A stretch of 64,000 nucleotides of DNA from contig NZ_CP029550.1 of NCBI RefSeq assembly GCF_003173715.1, positions 5,441,501 to 5,505,500 of the forward strand, written 5' to 3'. This DNA comes from Methylobacterium durans (GTDB taxonomy: Bacteria; Pseudomonadota; Alphaproteobacteria; Rhizobiales; Beijerinckiaceae). The notes under the pieces were generated by a model, which was given only the letters and a program-made list of their open reading frames with translations, had not been told where the DNA came from and searched no databases. Below, piece by piece: positions 14,982 to 25,047 of this stretch; positions within the stretch are counted from its first letter, which is position 1; each line of letters begins with the position of its first letter. The position numbers and the translations under genes were made by a program.

Positions 14982-17462
14982 GTCATTGCTTGGGCTATTA
15001 AAGGCGTCTCTGCTGCGGATATTGCTCAGCTTACTGGTCAAGCGACGTTCGGAGTAGGTGAAACCTCAAAAATAATTTCACTCCAGCTGAACGGCAACGA
15101 CAAGGTCGAGCCCGATCGCACGGTCACGTTCACTATCAATGGATCCGATCGCGACATTTCGATCAAAAAACCATCTGCTGACATTACTATTGCTGATGAT
15201 GACGAAGTACGTAGTTTTAAGGATATTTTTAAACAGTATCCCGAGCTGGCCAGCAAATCTGTTGGTGTTTTAGAAAACGTCGGAAGCTTGATGGTCGAGG
15301 GCTCCAAAAATGCTGCCGAATATGCAAGCGGATTAGCAAACGAACTTGCGAATGGAGTGCCATCTTACATCGATGATCTTAGTCTCGAACGTCTCGATGA
15401 TAGCCTTACCAACCTTGAGCTTATTGAGAAACGCCTCGGTAAGTTCGCGGACTCATTCAAAAAAATTGACGGGGCTCTTGACGATGCTGTGAACGCTCTT
15501 GGTTCTAAATCAGCCGATTTGATCGGCAAGGGGACCCACATCAGCGCGACAGCACTTGGAAAGTTGCTGCCTGTGATGGATGGTTTGAACGACGCAAATA
15601 AAGTGCTTGATCAGGGCGGCTCCGTTCAAGATGCAGCCCTTAGGGGTGTTCGCTCCGCCAGCGTTGCCATCTTGTCAGGTGAGATTGGCACGATCGCAGG
15701 CGGTATTGCGATTGGCGCTGCAGCAACGTTAGGCGCTGCCCCGATCGCCGCCGCGGTTATAGGAGCCACCGTTTCGATCGGTGCAGCATATGTCATCGGT
15801 GAGACAGTCAACGGCGCTCTCAACTATATCGAGCCTCTGGAGGGCAGGAAGCCCGTCCCTGTGAATGTGCACTCCTTCTCTCTTGGTAATAATGTAGACT
15901 CACTTGATCTCACTTCCATTAATGCGACTGCAGTCATCCCTGACAAAGAGTTGCTCGTATTTGATGAGTCTCAGATTGATAAGACTTTCAGTGGAGCTAA
16001 GTGGTCTTTCGATCCAAAAACCTATGAGTTCAAGTGGTTGGATGAGGCAACGCGCTACAAGTTCGAACAGACTGCCGCTGCTTTGGATCTGCAGCAAGAG
16101 GTATTGCAAAAAGTCCCCGATATTCAAGCTAACGTGACGCCAACTTCCGCTAAGTACGAGTTTTTTTCGGCAGGTGCTGGTAATGACATTATCGGTGGCT
16201 CCGATAAAACTGATATTCTGCTCGGCAAAGCCGGAAATGATCGTTTAGGTGGCGGCGGAGGTGACGACGTTATTTTCGGAGGTACCGGCGCTGACATTCT
16301 TATCGGCGGGTCAGGTAATGATCGTCTGCTGGGGCAAGAGGGGGCCGACACACTAATTGGCCAGGCTGGCGATGATCAACTTGATGGCGGTAGCGGTGCC
16401 GATTACATGTGGGGCGGGGAGGGTAATGATACTTACTTTGTTGATGATATCGGTGATAGAATTTCAGACGACACAGGTCAAGGGAATGATACAGTCTATA
16501 CTAGTATCGATTATTCCTTGAGTTCTGATGTATTATACAGCATTGATAGACAAGAAATCGAAAATTTGCATGCGAATGCTGGATCGAAAGGTCTCTCACT
16601 TCACGGTAATTGGCTCGCGAATAAAATTTACAGCGGAGCAGGTGACGACCAGATGATGGGTTTTGTTGGGAATGACACGTATTATGTCAACTCTCAAGGA
16701 GATCGCGTGTTTGAAGATGCGCATAGCGGATACGATACAGTGCGGACTGACGTTGACTACACCTTGCAGGCGGGCCAGGAAATCGAGCTTCTGACCTGTT
16801 CGGACTTAAGCAGCAGTATTGGCCTCAAACTTACTGGTAATGAATTCGACAATAAGTTTATTGGTGGCAGCGGTGCTAATGTCTTCGAGGGCGGTGAGGG
16901 CAATGATACTTATGTCGCGATGAATAATCTTGATGTAGTTATTGAGAAAGTTGACTCTGGTACAGATGCAGTTGAATCATACATTAGTTATGAATTGTCG
17001 GCCAATGTGGAAAATTTATTCCTTATGGGATCGGAGTCTAAAGAAGCTACTGGTAACAAAAGCGATAACGTGATCATTGGTAACGCAGGCTCCAACCTGA
17101 TCAATGGCAAATTAGGGAATGACATTCTTTCCGGCGGAGCTGGCAACGACACTTTTTGCTTTAGCAGTCAATTTGGTCCAAGCAATGTCGACCATATTTC
17201 CGATTTTGAAGTCAGAAGTGATACATTTCGACTGGACAAATCCGTGTTCTCCGGACTCACTTCGGGTGAATTTTCAGGCGAATTTTTTAAAGATATAACT
17301 TCGCAGGATTCTTCTATCGACGATAATGATAGGATCTTATACGATCACAACACTGGTAACTTGTATTTTGACTATGACGGTAAAGGTTCAATAGATGCGG
17401 TTCTGTTTGCTGTATTGGATAATCGTCCTACCTTACTTAGCCAGGACTTCTTCGTGATATAA
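14982..17462 (+). pseudogene. RTX protein lacking its N-terminus (truncated by IS3)
   Basis: 826 codons remain, opening directly at the IS border with no start codon; the first in-frame Met is near 15290. The first 75 residues are the end of a Calx-beta domain (VGETSKIISLQLNGNDKVEP, then VTFTINGSD and ADITIADDDE). A helical middle domain follows, with a glycine/alanine-rich hydrophobic stretch (about 15680-15810). RTX repeats such as GGSGNDRLLGQEGADTLIG occupy about 16160-17160. The end RPTLLSQDFFVI fits a type I secretion signal. Base composition is much AT-richer than the surroundings. The lost part could be several kilobases. Confidence 0.82.
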
Positions 17463-17562
17463 GGAAATCTCTTGCTCGGCGTGTGGAAAACCACTGTCCG
17501 GTTACTCCTGATCGAGCTAGGTGATAGGTGTAGAAACGGCCGTTTCTAAAATCCAAAAGCAG

Positions 17563-17600
17563 AGGGGCCTATGCGACGTCGCACAGGCCCCTTTCCCGTC
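17563..17600 (+). terminator. Terminator-like palindrome after the RTX remnant
   Basis: AGGGGCCTATGCGAC (17563-17577) pairs with GTCGCACAGGCCCCT (17578-17592) with one mismatch, giving a strong 15-bp stem followed by TTCCCGTCTC. A second small palindrome, AAACGGCCGTTT, lies at 17534-17545. It is 100 bp downstream of the RTX stop and could act in both directions. Confidence 0.5.
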
Positions 17601-17665
17601 TCAAAATCAGTCTTTAAATCTCAGTCTCATTATCTTTCCCGCACGACGAGAAACGATACTGCGGC

Positions 17666-17956
17666 GTGCGCATAGGCTACGCTACGGTATCAACCCTGGA
17701 CCAGAACCCCGACCTTCAACTCGAACAGCTGTGGGAGGCCGGATGCGAGCGCATCATAAACCTGTTCGACGGATCTGTCCTCCGCGCTGCGCTAGAGCGC
17801 GCCGACTTCATCCGTCCCGTCCTTCTGCATGGGAAAGGGGGAGGAAAGGCCGAACAGATCGGGCTGTCCGCGCTTGCTGTGCCTTGTGACCGTCGCATTG
17901 GCTCTACGATGGGGTGCGTCCCAAGTGTTGTGGCATCGCTGGCAAAGGGCGCGTAG
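17666..17956 (+). pseudogene. Serine recombinase (resolvase) N-terminal fragment
   Basis: From GTG 17666 the frame gives MRIGYATVSTLDQNPDLQLE and QLWEAGCERI, the classic start of a resolvase/invertase with the catalytic serine in the YxxVSTxDQ motif. After residue 30 the similarity stops: there is no DxxSG motif, no VWKLDRLxR motif and no C-terminal helix-turn-helix. The rest of the frame lies antisense to the HNH gene. I read this as the leftover end of a resolvase gene truncated by rearrangement. Confidence 0.65.
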
Positions 17957-18190
17957 ATTGCCGTCGTCGTTGTTGAGCGGGTTCTGGTCCAGGTGCGCCG
18001 TCGTCAGCACGACGGTGGCGCCGGTCTCTGGGTGCTTGTCGTTGTTGACGGCCCGGCACTCCGGGAACATCGGCGTGCCCTCGCAGCGGAACTCCGCGCG
18101 CTGCATGATCCGATAGCGGAGGTCTTGCCACTCGCGCGAGCGGATTGAGCCGCCCGGATAGAGTTTCATGCGGTCTGCGCTGATGGGCAT
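17792..18190 (-). CDS. HNH endonuclease-like protein
   Basis: A 132-residue protein. The N-terminal half has REWQDLRYRIMQRAEFRCEG with the first zinc-type cysteine, then FPECRAVNNDKHPETG. The core is TAHLDQNPLNNDDGNLRALC followed by QRCHNTWDAPHR, giving the His-Asn-His motif and paired cysteines of the HNH fold. The end RGQPDLF is typical of small phage-type HNH proteins. It probably makes DNA nicks; the target is unknown. It sits between a resolvase fragment and a tRNA fragment, the usual setting for the edge of an integrated element. Confidence 0.75.
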   Translation of the reverse strand: MPISADRMKLYPGGSIRSREWQDLRYRIMQRAEFRCEGTPMFPECRAVNNDKHPETGATVVLTTAHLDQNPLNNDDGNLRALCQRCHNTWDAPHRRANATVTRHSKRGQPDLFGLSSPFPMQKDGTDEVGAL

Positions 18191-18302
18191 GCCGCGGCCT
18201 CCGTCAGGTTTGACAAAAGAGACCTAAGTGGTTGATCGAAGGTGGCGGGTTTGACGCCTCCGGAGCAGCTAAGGCTTTATGAGCACAGGATAAACCGGGG
18301 CA

Positions 18303-18348
18303 TCATAATCCTTGTGTCGGGGGTTCAAATCCCTCCCTCGCTACCAAC
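18303..18348 (+). other. tRNA 3'-end fragment, probable attachment site of an island
   Basis: The segment contains a canonical T arm (stem GGGGG, loop TTCAAAT, stem CCCTC, about 18320-18336), then CCTCGCT as the 3' strand of an acceptor stem, discriminator A and an encoded CCA ending at 18348. The sequence before it (TCATAATCC) fits an anticodon arm with CAT. The 5' partner strand AGCGAGG, a D arm and a complementary anticodon stem are absent in the 80 bp upstream. A lone tRNA 3' half is the usual product of site-specific integration into a tRNA gene. It lies exactly where IS- and orphan-rich DNA gives way to ordinary chromosome. Confidence 0.6.
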
Positions 18349-18431
18349 TTTCTCGCGAACTTGGACGGACGCAGCCCTGGCCATCGCGGGGGCGATGTGC
18401 GTGAGGGCTCGACGGCGCGGATCGTGCGCGA

Positions 18432-19052
18432 TCACGGCTTCCCGCCAACCTCGTAGCTGAAGGTCGGTGCGGCTTCCAGCTCCGCCCGGGTCATGCGAAC
18501 TTCCCCCTCCACCGGCTCTCCGACCTCGATGGTGGCCCGCCCGCGCGACGCGTCCGCCCGTTCGGCCGACCCCGTGTTCTCGCCCGTGTTGGCGCTGGTC
18601 TCGGCACTCAGGGCGCTGTCGCTCGTCCGGGCGCCCGGCATGGTCTCCGGCCCCGCCGTCGCGGCGGTCTCCGCCGAGGGGGCGTTCTCCGCCTTGACGA
18701 TGGAGGGGTCGCGCCCCTTCCCCGCCCGGGCATCGGTATTCCAGGCGAACCTGTCGAAGGGCACCGCGACCCGCTTCGTCCCGATGCCGAGGAAGCCGCC
18801 GACATCGAGGATCACGGCCTGGATGCGGCCACCGCGATCGACCAGCACGTCCTCGATCTTGCCGACCTTCACGTGGTCCTGGCCGATGACGCCGAGCCCG
18901 ATCAGCGTCGAGGCCTTGAAGGTGCCGGGCGGGCGATGCGTCGGGAGGCCGCCCGGCTGGCCCGGCCCCGGTTGCGCCAGCGCCTGCGTTCCCGGGACGG
19001 TCCCGAGGACGATCGCGAGCAGGGGCACGATGAGGCAGGGCTGCTTCGGCAT
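18432..19052 (-). CDS. PRC-barrel domain exported protein
   Basis: A 206-residue protein with a signal peptide (PCLIVPLLAIVLGTVPGTQALA). Residues about 43-105 form a PRC barrel (ASTLIGLGVIGQDHVKVGKI, then VLVDRGGRIQAVILDVGGFL and KRVAVPFDRF). The following Ala/Thr/Ser-rich linker is low-complexity, and a short C-terminal segment (RMTRAELEAAPTFSYE) matches the end of similar proteins. PRC-barrel proteins are found at membranes and in RNA metabolism; its role here is unknown. ATG 19052 is chosen because the signal peptide begins there. Confidence 0.82.
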   Translation of the reverse strand: MPKQPCLIVPLLAIVLGTVPGTQALAQPGPGQPGGLPTHRPPGTFKASTLIGLGVIGQDHVKVGKIEDVLVDRGGRIQAVILDVGGFLGIGTKRVAVPFDRFAWNTDARAGKGRDPSIVKAENAPSAETAATAGPETMPGARTSDSALSAETSANTGENTGSAERADASRGRATIEVGEPVEGEVRMTRAELEAAPTFSYEVGGKP

Positions 19053-19461
19053 AGCCAAGATGATCCGCGTTGCCCCGCCGCCCGGTCCCGGGCGACGGAG
19101 AGGAGAGAGCCTCCTCACCTCGGCTTCCGGGCCGATGCGTCAACCCCCACGGGTCGAGATGCGGGGACGGCCAGGAAGGGACTGAGCCGGATCGCCGCCT
19201 GTTCAGGGATGGCGATCGCCTCGAGTTCGCTCGATGGCCTGCAGGGTGTCGGAACTCTTGAGATCGAGAGGACGAACCTTGGTATGATCGGCCGACGGAG
19301 GCTGCCGCGTCGGAACGACCGCCGCCGGCAGCCGGGGGAGGGGCCCTCCGGCCCGGCGCTCGACCAAGGTGCCCGGCGGGATCCCGCCACCGGCCAGCGC
19401 CGCAACCGAAGGTTCCGGCGCTGTCGCGGTGGGTCACGAAGCCCGTCGTTGACGGGGCCGA
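19053..19461. other. Intergenic, no supported gene
   Basis: Open frames here are long only because the DNA is GC-rich, and none shows conserved features. The upstream signals of the PRC-barrel gene must lie at its left end. The motif AACCTTGGTATG at 19276 recurs near 19940, meaning unknown. Confidence 0.4.
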
Positions 19462-19854
19462 TCAGTTCGGAATCCGCAGGCGGGCCGGGCCGCCGGTCTC
19501 CTGGCCCCTGCCGCGCTCGTAGCTCGGCAGAGCGGGGTTCTTGGCGTTGTCGTCGTCCTCGTCGCTCCCGTAGAGCGGGAGGTTCGGGCCGACCGGCGCG
19601 GAGGCGCGGGCGCCCGTCCAGCGCACCGGCCGGTTCGTGACCTGGAAGTCGGAGCCCCAGACCTCGATCGTGTGGGTGCCGGCGGGCCGGTTCACCCGCG
19701 GAGCGGCGGGCACCGGCGCCGCGAGCAGCGGCGCTGGCTCGTTCGGGACCTCGAAGTTCGAGCCCCAGGCCTGGATGGTGCGGGTCCCTTCGGCGAGGGC
19801 GGGCGTGACCATGCCGGCGAGGAGCGCCAGAGAGACGAAGAACTTCTTGGTCAT
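19462..19854 (-). CDS. Exported protein with two WGS(N/D)F repeats
   Basis: A 130-residue protein with a signal peptide (MTKKFFVSLALLAGMVTPALA). The mature N-terminal half has two copies of a short motif, GTRTIQAWGSNFEVPNEP and GTHTIEVWGSDFQVTNRP, about 38 residues apart. The rest is polar and probably flexible. No known family. The ATG is preceded by CAGGAGATAG, a good ribosome binding site. Confidence 0.7.
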   Translation of the reverse strand: MTKKFFVSLALLAGMVTPALAEGTRTIQAWGSNFEVPNEPAPLLAAPVPAAPRVNRPAGTHTIEVWGSDFQVTNRPVRWTGARASAPVGPNLPLYGSDEDDDNAKNPALPSYERGRGQETGGPARLRIPN

Positions 19855-20192
19855 GACTATCTCCTGTGCGCAGGATCAGTGCAATATTGCTTGCCTGCGA
19901 TGGGATATATTTTGACGCGACCAACGAAGATTGTAAGATAAACCTTGGTATGCACGGGAGATACGTGCGGATCGTCAGACATACGCAGGATTGGGCGATG
20001 CCGCCCCCCGCGGCGCGACCCTCACGCGCGACCGCTCCGGCCCGGGCCGGGTGCCCGGCACCGGCCGCCACTCATGCCCGCCGCTCATGCCCGCGCCGAG
20101 CGTACGAATGGTCCCGCTCCGTCGAGCGGCCTGATAGGGGAGCGGCAGCGGAGCGGATCGCCGCCCGGGGCGACGCCCGCAGGAGCCTCCCC
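19855..20192. other. Divergent intergenic region
   Basis: Separates the exported protein (leftward) from the alpha/beta hydrolase (rightward). The first 100 bp are AT-richer and probably hold the leftward promoter. No gene, RNA or repeat recognised. Confidence 0.4.
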
Positions 20193-21029
20193 ATGCCCTA
20201 CGTGACCACCCGCGACGGCGTCGAGATCTTCTACAAGGATTGGGGGCCGAAGGACGCCCGGCCGATCATGTTCCATCACGGCTGGCCGCTCTCGGCGGAC
20301 GATTGGGACGCCCAGCTCCTGTTCTTCCTGCAGCACGGCTACCGCGTCGTCGCCCACGACCGGCGCGGGCACGGGCGCTCGACCCAGTTCAGCGATGGCC
20401 ACGACATGGATCACTACGCGGCCGACGCCTCGGCTGTCGCCGAGCATCTCGACCTGCGCGAGGCGATCCACATCGGGCATTCCACGGGCGGCGGCGAGGT
20501 CGCGCGCTACGTGGCGCGGCACGGTCAACCGCAGGGCCGGGTCGCCAAGGCCGTGCTGGTCAGCGCCGTGCCGCCGCTGATGCTCAGGACCGAGGCCAAC
20601 CCCGCCGGCACGCCGATCGAAGTCTTCGACGGGTTCCGGGCCGCGCTCGCCGCCAACCGCGCGCAATTCTACCTCGACGTCGCCTCCGGGCCCTTCTACG
20701 GCTTCAACCGTCCGGGCGCCGAGGTCTCGCAGGGCATCGTCCAGAACTGGTGGCGCCAGGGCATGATCGGCAGCGCCAAGGCGCATCACGAGGGCATCAA
20801 GGCCTTCTCCGAGACCGACCAGACCGACGATCTGAAGGCGATCTCGGTGCCGACCCTCGTCCTGCACGGCGAGGACGATCAGGTGGTGCCGATCGATGCC
20901 GCCGGCCGCCTGTCCGTCAAGCTCGTCCAGAACGGCACCCTGAAGACCTATCCGGGCTTCCCGCACGGCATGCTCACCGTCCACGCCGACGTGCTCAACC
21001 CGGACCTCCTCGCCTTCGTGAAGGGCTGA
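20193..21029 (+). CDS. Alpha/beta hydrolase, non-heme chloroperoxidase/esterase type
   Basis: A 278-residue cytosolic enzyme. The oxyanion-hole motif is [16 protein letters not shown]. The nucleophile serine is in the elbow [11 protein letters not shown]. The acid is in [13 protein letters not shown] and the histidine in [15 protein letters not shown]. The DRRGHGRS motif and overall length fit the group annotated as cofactor-free haloperoxidases or arylesterases. Such enzymes hydrolyse small esters, and the haloperoxidase activity is usually a side reaction. The start follows AGGAGCCTCCCC. It appears monocistronic; its physiological substrate cannot be inferred. Confidence 0.88.
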   Translation: MPYVTTRDGVEIFYKDWGPKDARPIMFHHGWPLSADDWDAQLLFFLQHGYRVVAHDRRGHGRSTQFSDGHDMDHYAADASAVAEHLDLREAIHIGHSTGGGEVARYVARHGQPQGRVAKAVLVSAVPPLMLRTEANPAGTPIEVFDGFRAALAANRAQFYLDVASGPFYGFNRPGAEVSQGIVQNWWRQGMIGSAKAHHEGIKAFSETDQTDDLKAISVPTLVLHGEDDQVVPIDAAGRLSVKLVQNGTLKTYPGFPHGMLTVHADVLNPDLLAFVKG

Positions 21030-21089
21030 AGGCCACTGGCTCCGCCGCGGGCCGCGACCCATCGGTCCCGGCGGGGCCGACGGATCGCC

Positions 21090-21470
21090 TCAATGCAGCG
21101 AACGGCCGCCGAGGGCCTCCTCGATGCAGCGGATGATGGTGTCGCCGTCGGGCGGCTTGCTCAGGAAGCACTGCGCCCCGGCATCCAGGACGCGCCGCCG
21201 CACGGAATCGGTCGGGAAGGCCGTCAGGAAGATGATCGGAAACCGGCGCCCGGCCGCGTGGAGGCGCGCCTGCAGCTCGTCTCCGGTCATGGCCGGCATC
21301 TGGACGTCCGAGATCAGGCAGGCCGGCTCCCGGTCGAAGGCGTCGCGCAGGAAATCCGGCCCCGACCCGTAGGTGCGGACGCGGTAGCCGAGCGAGCGCA
21401 CGAGGCTCGCCAGGGACGAGCGGACGGCCTCGTCGTCGTCGACGATCGCGATCATGGGCGCCTCCGTCAT
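21090..21470 (-). CDS. Single-domain response regulator (CheY-like receiver)
   Basis: A 126-residue receiver domain without an output domain. The acidic pocket is IAIVDDDEAV, the phosphoacceptor aspartate is in LISDVQMPAMTG, the conserved threonine is in IIFLTAFPTD and the lysine in CFLSKPPDGD. The longer open frame to 21563 is unlikely; ATG 21470 or 21455 gives the normal domain length. It lies about 110 bp downstream of the FixJ-like regulator and histidine kinase on the same strand, so it may be phosphorylated by that kinase. Confidence 0.85.
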   Translation of the reverse strand: MTEAPMIAIVDDDEAVRSSLASLVRSLGYRVRTYGSGPDFLRDAFDREPACLISDVQMPAMTGDELQARLHAAGRRFPIIFLTAFPTDSVRRRVLDAGAQCFLSKPPDGDTIIRCIEEALGGRSLH

Positions 21471-21582
21471 CGCTCCTGCCTCACCGCACCGCGTCTCGCA
21501 GCGAGAACGCAGGGCGCGGCATCGGGGTTCTGCATAGCGGCCGGCCGGTATCCCCGGAACCATACGGAGGTTTGTCCGGCCC

Positions 21583-22236
21583 CTACCGTCGAGACGAGAT
21601 CCCGAGCGCCCCGGCCTGCCGCACGAGGTCTGCCAGGGACTTGGCCTTCATCTTCCGCATGACGTTGCCGCGGTGGATCTTCACCGTGATCTCGCTCAGC
21701 CCGAGATTGCCCGCGACCTGCTTGTTCATCAGCCCCGCCGTGACCTGGGCCATGATCTCCTGCTCGCGCGGGGTGAGGGCGGCGTAGAGCGCCCTCAGGT
21801 CGTCCTGCGCGCCCTGCTCGCTCCGGCGCTTGGCATCGCGCGCGATGGCCGCCGTCACGGCGTCCAGCATGTCCTGATCGCGGAACGGCTTCGCGAGGAA
21901 ATCGACCGCGCCGGCCTTCATCGCCCGGACCGACATCGGGATGTCGCCGTGGCCGGTCATGAAGACGACGGGCAGCCGTATGCCGAGCCGCACCAGCTCG
22001 CCCTGGAAGTCGAGGCCGCTGACACCGGGCAGCCGCACGTCGAGGACGATGCATCCGGGCGCGTCCGGAAGGGCCTCGGCCAGGAACTCCGCCCCCGAGC
22101 CGAAGAGCCGCGCCTCCAGATCGACCGAGCGGAACAGGCTGCCGAGGGAGTCGCGCACGCCCGCATCGTCCTCCACGATGGCGACGAAGGGCTTCGGGGA
22201 CGCGTACGGGGCTGCACGCGCGACGGGCTCGATCAT
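21583..22236 (-). CDS. FixJ/NarL-type response regulator
   Basis: A 217-residue regulator. The receiver domain has VAIVEDDAGV, the phosphoacceptor in IVLDVRLPGVSG, VVFMTGHGDIPM and the lysine in DFLAKPFRDQD. The LuxR-type helix-turn-helix is LTPREQEIMAQVTAGLMNKQ, then LGLSEITVKIHRGNVMRKM. Wording such as TGHGDIPMSVRAMKAGAVDF is characteristic of the FixJ group. The start overlaps the stop of the histidine kinase by 4 bp, so the kinase and this regulator form a coupled two-component pair. Confidence 0.92.
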   Translation of the reverse strand: MIEPVARAAPYASPKPFVAIVEDDAGVRDSLGSLFRSVDLEARLFGSGAEFLAEALPDAPGCIVLDVRLPGVSGLDFQGELVRLGIRLPVVFMTGHGDIPMSVRAMKAGAVDFLAKPFRDQDMLDAVTAAIARDAKRRSEQGAQDDLRALYAALTPREQEIMAQVTAGLMNKQVAGNLGLSEITVKIHRGNVMRKMKAKSLADLVRQAGALGISSRR

Positions 22237-24193
22237 GGCGGGTCCCCTCCTGCGACGGGAAGCGTGAACGCGAAGGTGGCCCCCGCGCCGGGTCGCGTCT
22301 CGACGGTGAGCCGGCCGCCATGGGCCTCGACGGTGGAGCGGCAGATCGCGAGGCCCATGCCCATGCCCTCGCTTCGCGTCGTGAAGAAGGGCTCGAACAG
22401 GCGCGCGCGATGGTCCTCGGCGATGCCCGGACCGGTATCGCCGACCGAGAAGGCGACCGCACCGGCCGCCCGCCGCGCCCCGAGCGTCAGCTGCCGGGTC
22501 CCGGATGTCGCGTTCATGGCCTGGACGCCGTTCACCATCAGGTTGACCAGCACCTGCTGGACCTGGACGCGGTCGGCCAGGATGGCGGGCAGATCCGGAT
22601 CGATCCGCAGGCGCAGGCTGACGCCGTTGCGGGCGAGCTCGTGCTCGACGAGGAGCATTGCGTCCTCGACGATCTCGGCGGGATCGAGCTTGTCCTGCCT
22701 GAGTGGCCCCTTCGCCAGGAAGCTCCGGATGCGGGTCACGATGGCGCTCGCGCGCTTGCCCTCGGCGATGGTCCGCGTCAGCGCGCTGGAGACTTCGCCG
22801 AGATCCGGCACGTCCCGGCGCAGCCAGCGGAGCGCCGCCTCGCCGCTCGTCACGATGGCGGCGAGCGGCTGGTTCACCTCGTGGGCGATGGAGGCGGTCA
22901 GCTCGCCGAGCGTCGCCACGCGAGCGGCGCGGGCGAGATCCGCCTGCGCGGCGATGAGCGCGTTCCGGGCCCTGTCGCGCTCGCTCACGTCGACGACGAA
23001 GACGAGGACCTCGCCGTCCGATCCCTCCTCCGCGCCCGGGAAGGTCAGGCCGAAGAGCACCGGGACGCGCCGTCCGTCGACGGTCCGCACCTCCGTCTCG
23101 CCCTCGAAGAAGCGGTCGCCGCGGGCGAAGGCGAGGACCGCGTCGGCGAAGGTCCCGTCCGTCTCGCTCAGGATGTCCTTGAGGGAGCCGGGGGCGCCCG
23201 CGACGCCGCCGGCGCCGGTCATCGCGAGCATGGCGGGGTTGGCGTCCACGATCCGCACCGACGCCTTGGCCCGGTCGAGGAAATCGGTGTCGTCGGCGAG
23301 ATGGGCGGCGAGGTCCCGGACGCCGCGCCCCTCGAGCCTGCCGAGCTCCGAGCGGATCTGCGACCAGTCCTGCCGCAGCAGGCCGGCGCGGTTCGCGTCG
23401 AACATGCGCCGGTAGCGCCGCTCGCTCCGCCTCAGCGCGGCGTCAGAGGCTTCCCGCTCGGTGACGTCGCGGTGGGTCTCGAGGACGCCGGAGGGACGGC
23501 CGCGCGCGTCCCGCCGGATCGCCCACCGGCTCTCGACCACGATCTCGGATCCGCTCCGCGTGCGCTGCCGGAGCACGCCCTCCCACCGGCCCCGGCGGAG
23601 GAGTTCCGCCTCGACCTCCGCCCGGTCGGACGGGTAGCGGGTCCGCAGGAGGTCGTCCGCCCCGCGCCCGATGGCCTCGCTCCCGGTCCAGCCGTAGCAT
23701 TCCTCCGCCCCGCGGCTCCAGAAGGTGATCGGGCCGGCGGGATCGCGCACGACGATCATGTCGTGCGACAGGTCGAGAAGCTCGGCCTGCGCGCGGAGCT
23801 TCTCGGCGGCCTGCTGGTTCTGGAGCGCCAGGAAGGTCACGATGCCGATGGCCGCGAGGCTCACCGCCGCCCGGATCGTCGGCGAGCCGACCGCGCCGAG
23901 CCCGTGCGAGGACAGGTAGGCGAGGCTCGTCAGCACGACGCTGGCGGCCGCTGCGAGCAGGAGGTCGCGCCGCGAGATCTTGGCGGCGAGGAGCACCACG
24001 ACGACGTAGAGTACGGCCACCGCGCCCTCGAGCGGTGTCAACGTGTCGACGACGAAGATCGCGAGCGCCAGGAGGCCGGCGGCGAGCCCCAGGGGGATCC
24101 GCCCTCCGGGGGAGCACCGGGGCCGACCGGCATCGCGAGGGCTGCGGAAGGTGCCATGCGTGCCGCTCCGAGAGACCGATCCGGATCGGTCAT
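22233..24193 (-). CDS. Membrane-associated PAS sensor histidine kinase, probably frameshifted near the N-terminus
   Basis: The product has several N-terminal transmembrane helices (LAAGLLALAIFVVDTLTPLE, VAVLYVVVVLLAA and others). Two PAS-type domains follow (SHDMIVVRDPAGPITFWSRG, then a second before DVSERDRARN). The kinase core has the phosphoacceptor histidine in ELTASIAHEVNQPLAAIV, an N box LMVNGVQAM and G boxes DTGPGIAEDH and MGMGLAICRS. The open frame reaches 24332 but reads as nonsense before residue 80. A better N-terminus (MTDPDRSLGAARMAPSAALA, ATG 24193) lies in another frame, and adding one G in a GGG run near 24105 would join them. Confidence 0.82.
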
Positions 24194-24462
24194 GCGATAG
24201 CCATACCGCCGGCGCCGCGACACGCGAACCGGCCGAACGAGCCTGCGGGCGACCCGCAGGTCGCGCCGCGAAGAAGGCGCCGGCGCGCTCGGTCAGGCAG
24301 GCCCGCTCCGGCGGTTCGGACAGGGGCGACATCGGCGGCGAGCCCGGCCCTCCGGCCCATGATCGCGATCAACGTCTCGAGGTCCGGATCGTGATCGCTG
24401 GACGCACGCCCTGTGCGCGTCACGGCACGCGGCGCCCTTGGCTGACCGCACGGTCCCGGCCC

Positions 24463-25047
24463 TCAGGACCCGGCGGGATCGACGCGGGCTTCGGGGAGCG
24501 CGGCCTCGGCGCGCCTCCGGGCGTCGCGCCAGCGCTCCAGCTCGCCCCGGGCATCGGCCAGGGCGCGATGGGCCGGCGGTCCCGCCCCCGCGGCGTCCCG
24601 TTCGACCGCCGCCAGGATCCCGTCCGCGAGGCCGCCGACCCGGTCCGCTGCGGCGCCGCCCGCGCGGAGGATCTGCACGACGGCACGCCGCTGCGCCTCC
24701 CCGGTGTCCCGCAGGCGCAGGGCGTGCCGCGGAAGGCCGGCCGCGCGCAGGAGCCGGCTCAGCCACTGCCCGTCCCAGGACGGCGCGGAGGCGTACAGCT
24801 CCGCGCCCCGCAGGACGGTCAGCATGTGCAGGGCGACCCAGTCGTGCGCCGTGCCCTCGGCGAGGAGGCGCGGGCGCGGGATGCGGTGGACCGCCTCGGC
24901 TTCCGGGGCCCAGTCCGTCCAGCCGGGCGCGGGCCGGATCAGGAAGCTCTCCGCCTCGCCGGTGCCGAACACCCACGCCACCTCGATCGGGTAGCTGCGC
25001 TTGCCGAGGGAGGAGGCCTCGAAATCCACGAAGGCGATGCGGGTCAC
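24463..25047 (-). CDS. DEDDh-type 3'-5' exonuclease-like protein
   Basis: A 194-residue protein starting at GTG 25047, overlapping the stop of the acetyltransferase gene (GTGA). The first motif is TRIAFVDFEASSLGKRSYPI, with the Asp-x-Glu of DnaQ-fold exonucleases and the SYPIEVAW signature of a small subfamily. The middle contains a conserved HRI (PEAEAVHRIPRPRLL) and a later SWDGQWLSRLL. The C-terminal helices are charged. It may degrade short nucleic acids. The final DEDDh histidine-aspartate motif is not obvious, so catalysis is uncertain. Confidence 0.72.
   Translation of the reverse strand: MTRIAFVDFEASSLGKRSYPIEVAWVFGTGEAESFLIRPAPGWTDWAPEAEAVHRIPRPRLLAEGTAHDWVALHMLTVLRGAELYASAPSWDGQWLSRLLRAAGLPRHALRLRDTGEAQRRAVVQILRAGGAAADRVGGLADGILAAVERDAAGAGPPAHRALADARGELERWRDARRRAEAALPEARVDPAGS

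Noticed and set aside
18241..18346. Complete 106-nt tRNA from GGTGGCG to CGCTACC
   Set aside because: A 7-bp acceptor-like pairing is possible, but the T arm then sits in the wrong register relative to the 3' end, the encoded CCA would be misplaced, and no D arm or anticodon stem forms. A tRNA 3' fragment fits better.
20085..24200. Very long open frames opposite the hydrolase, response regulator and kinase genes
   Set aside because: Frames on the opposite strand of high-GC coding sequence; composition is Arg/Gly/Ala-rich with no domains.
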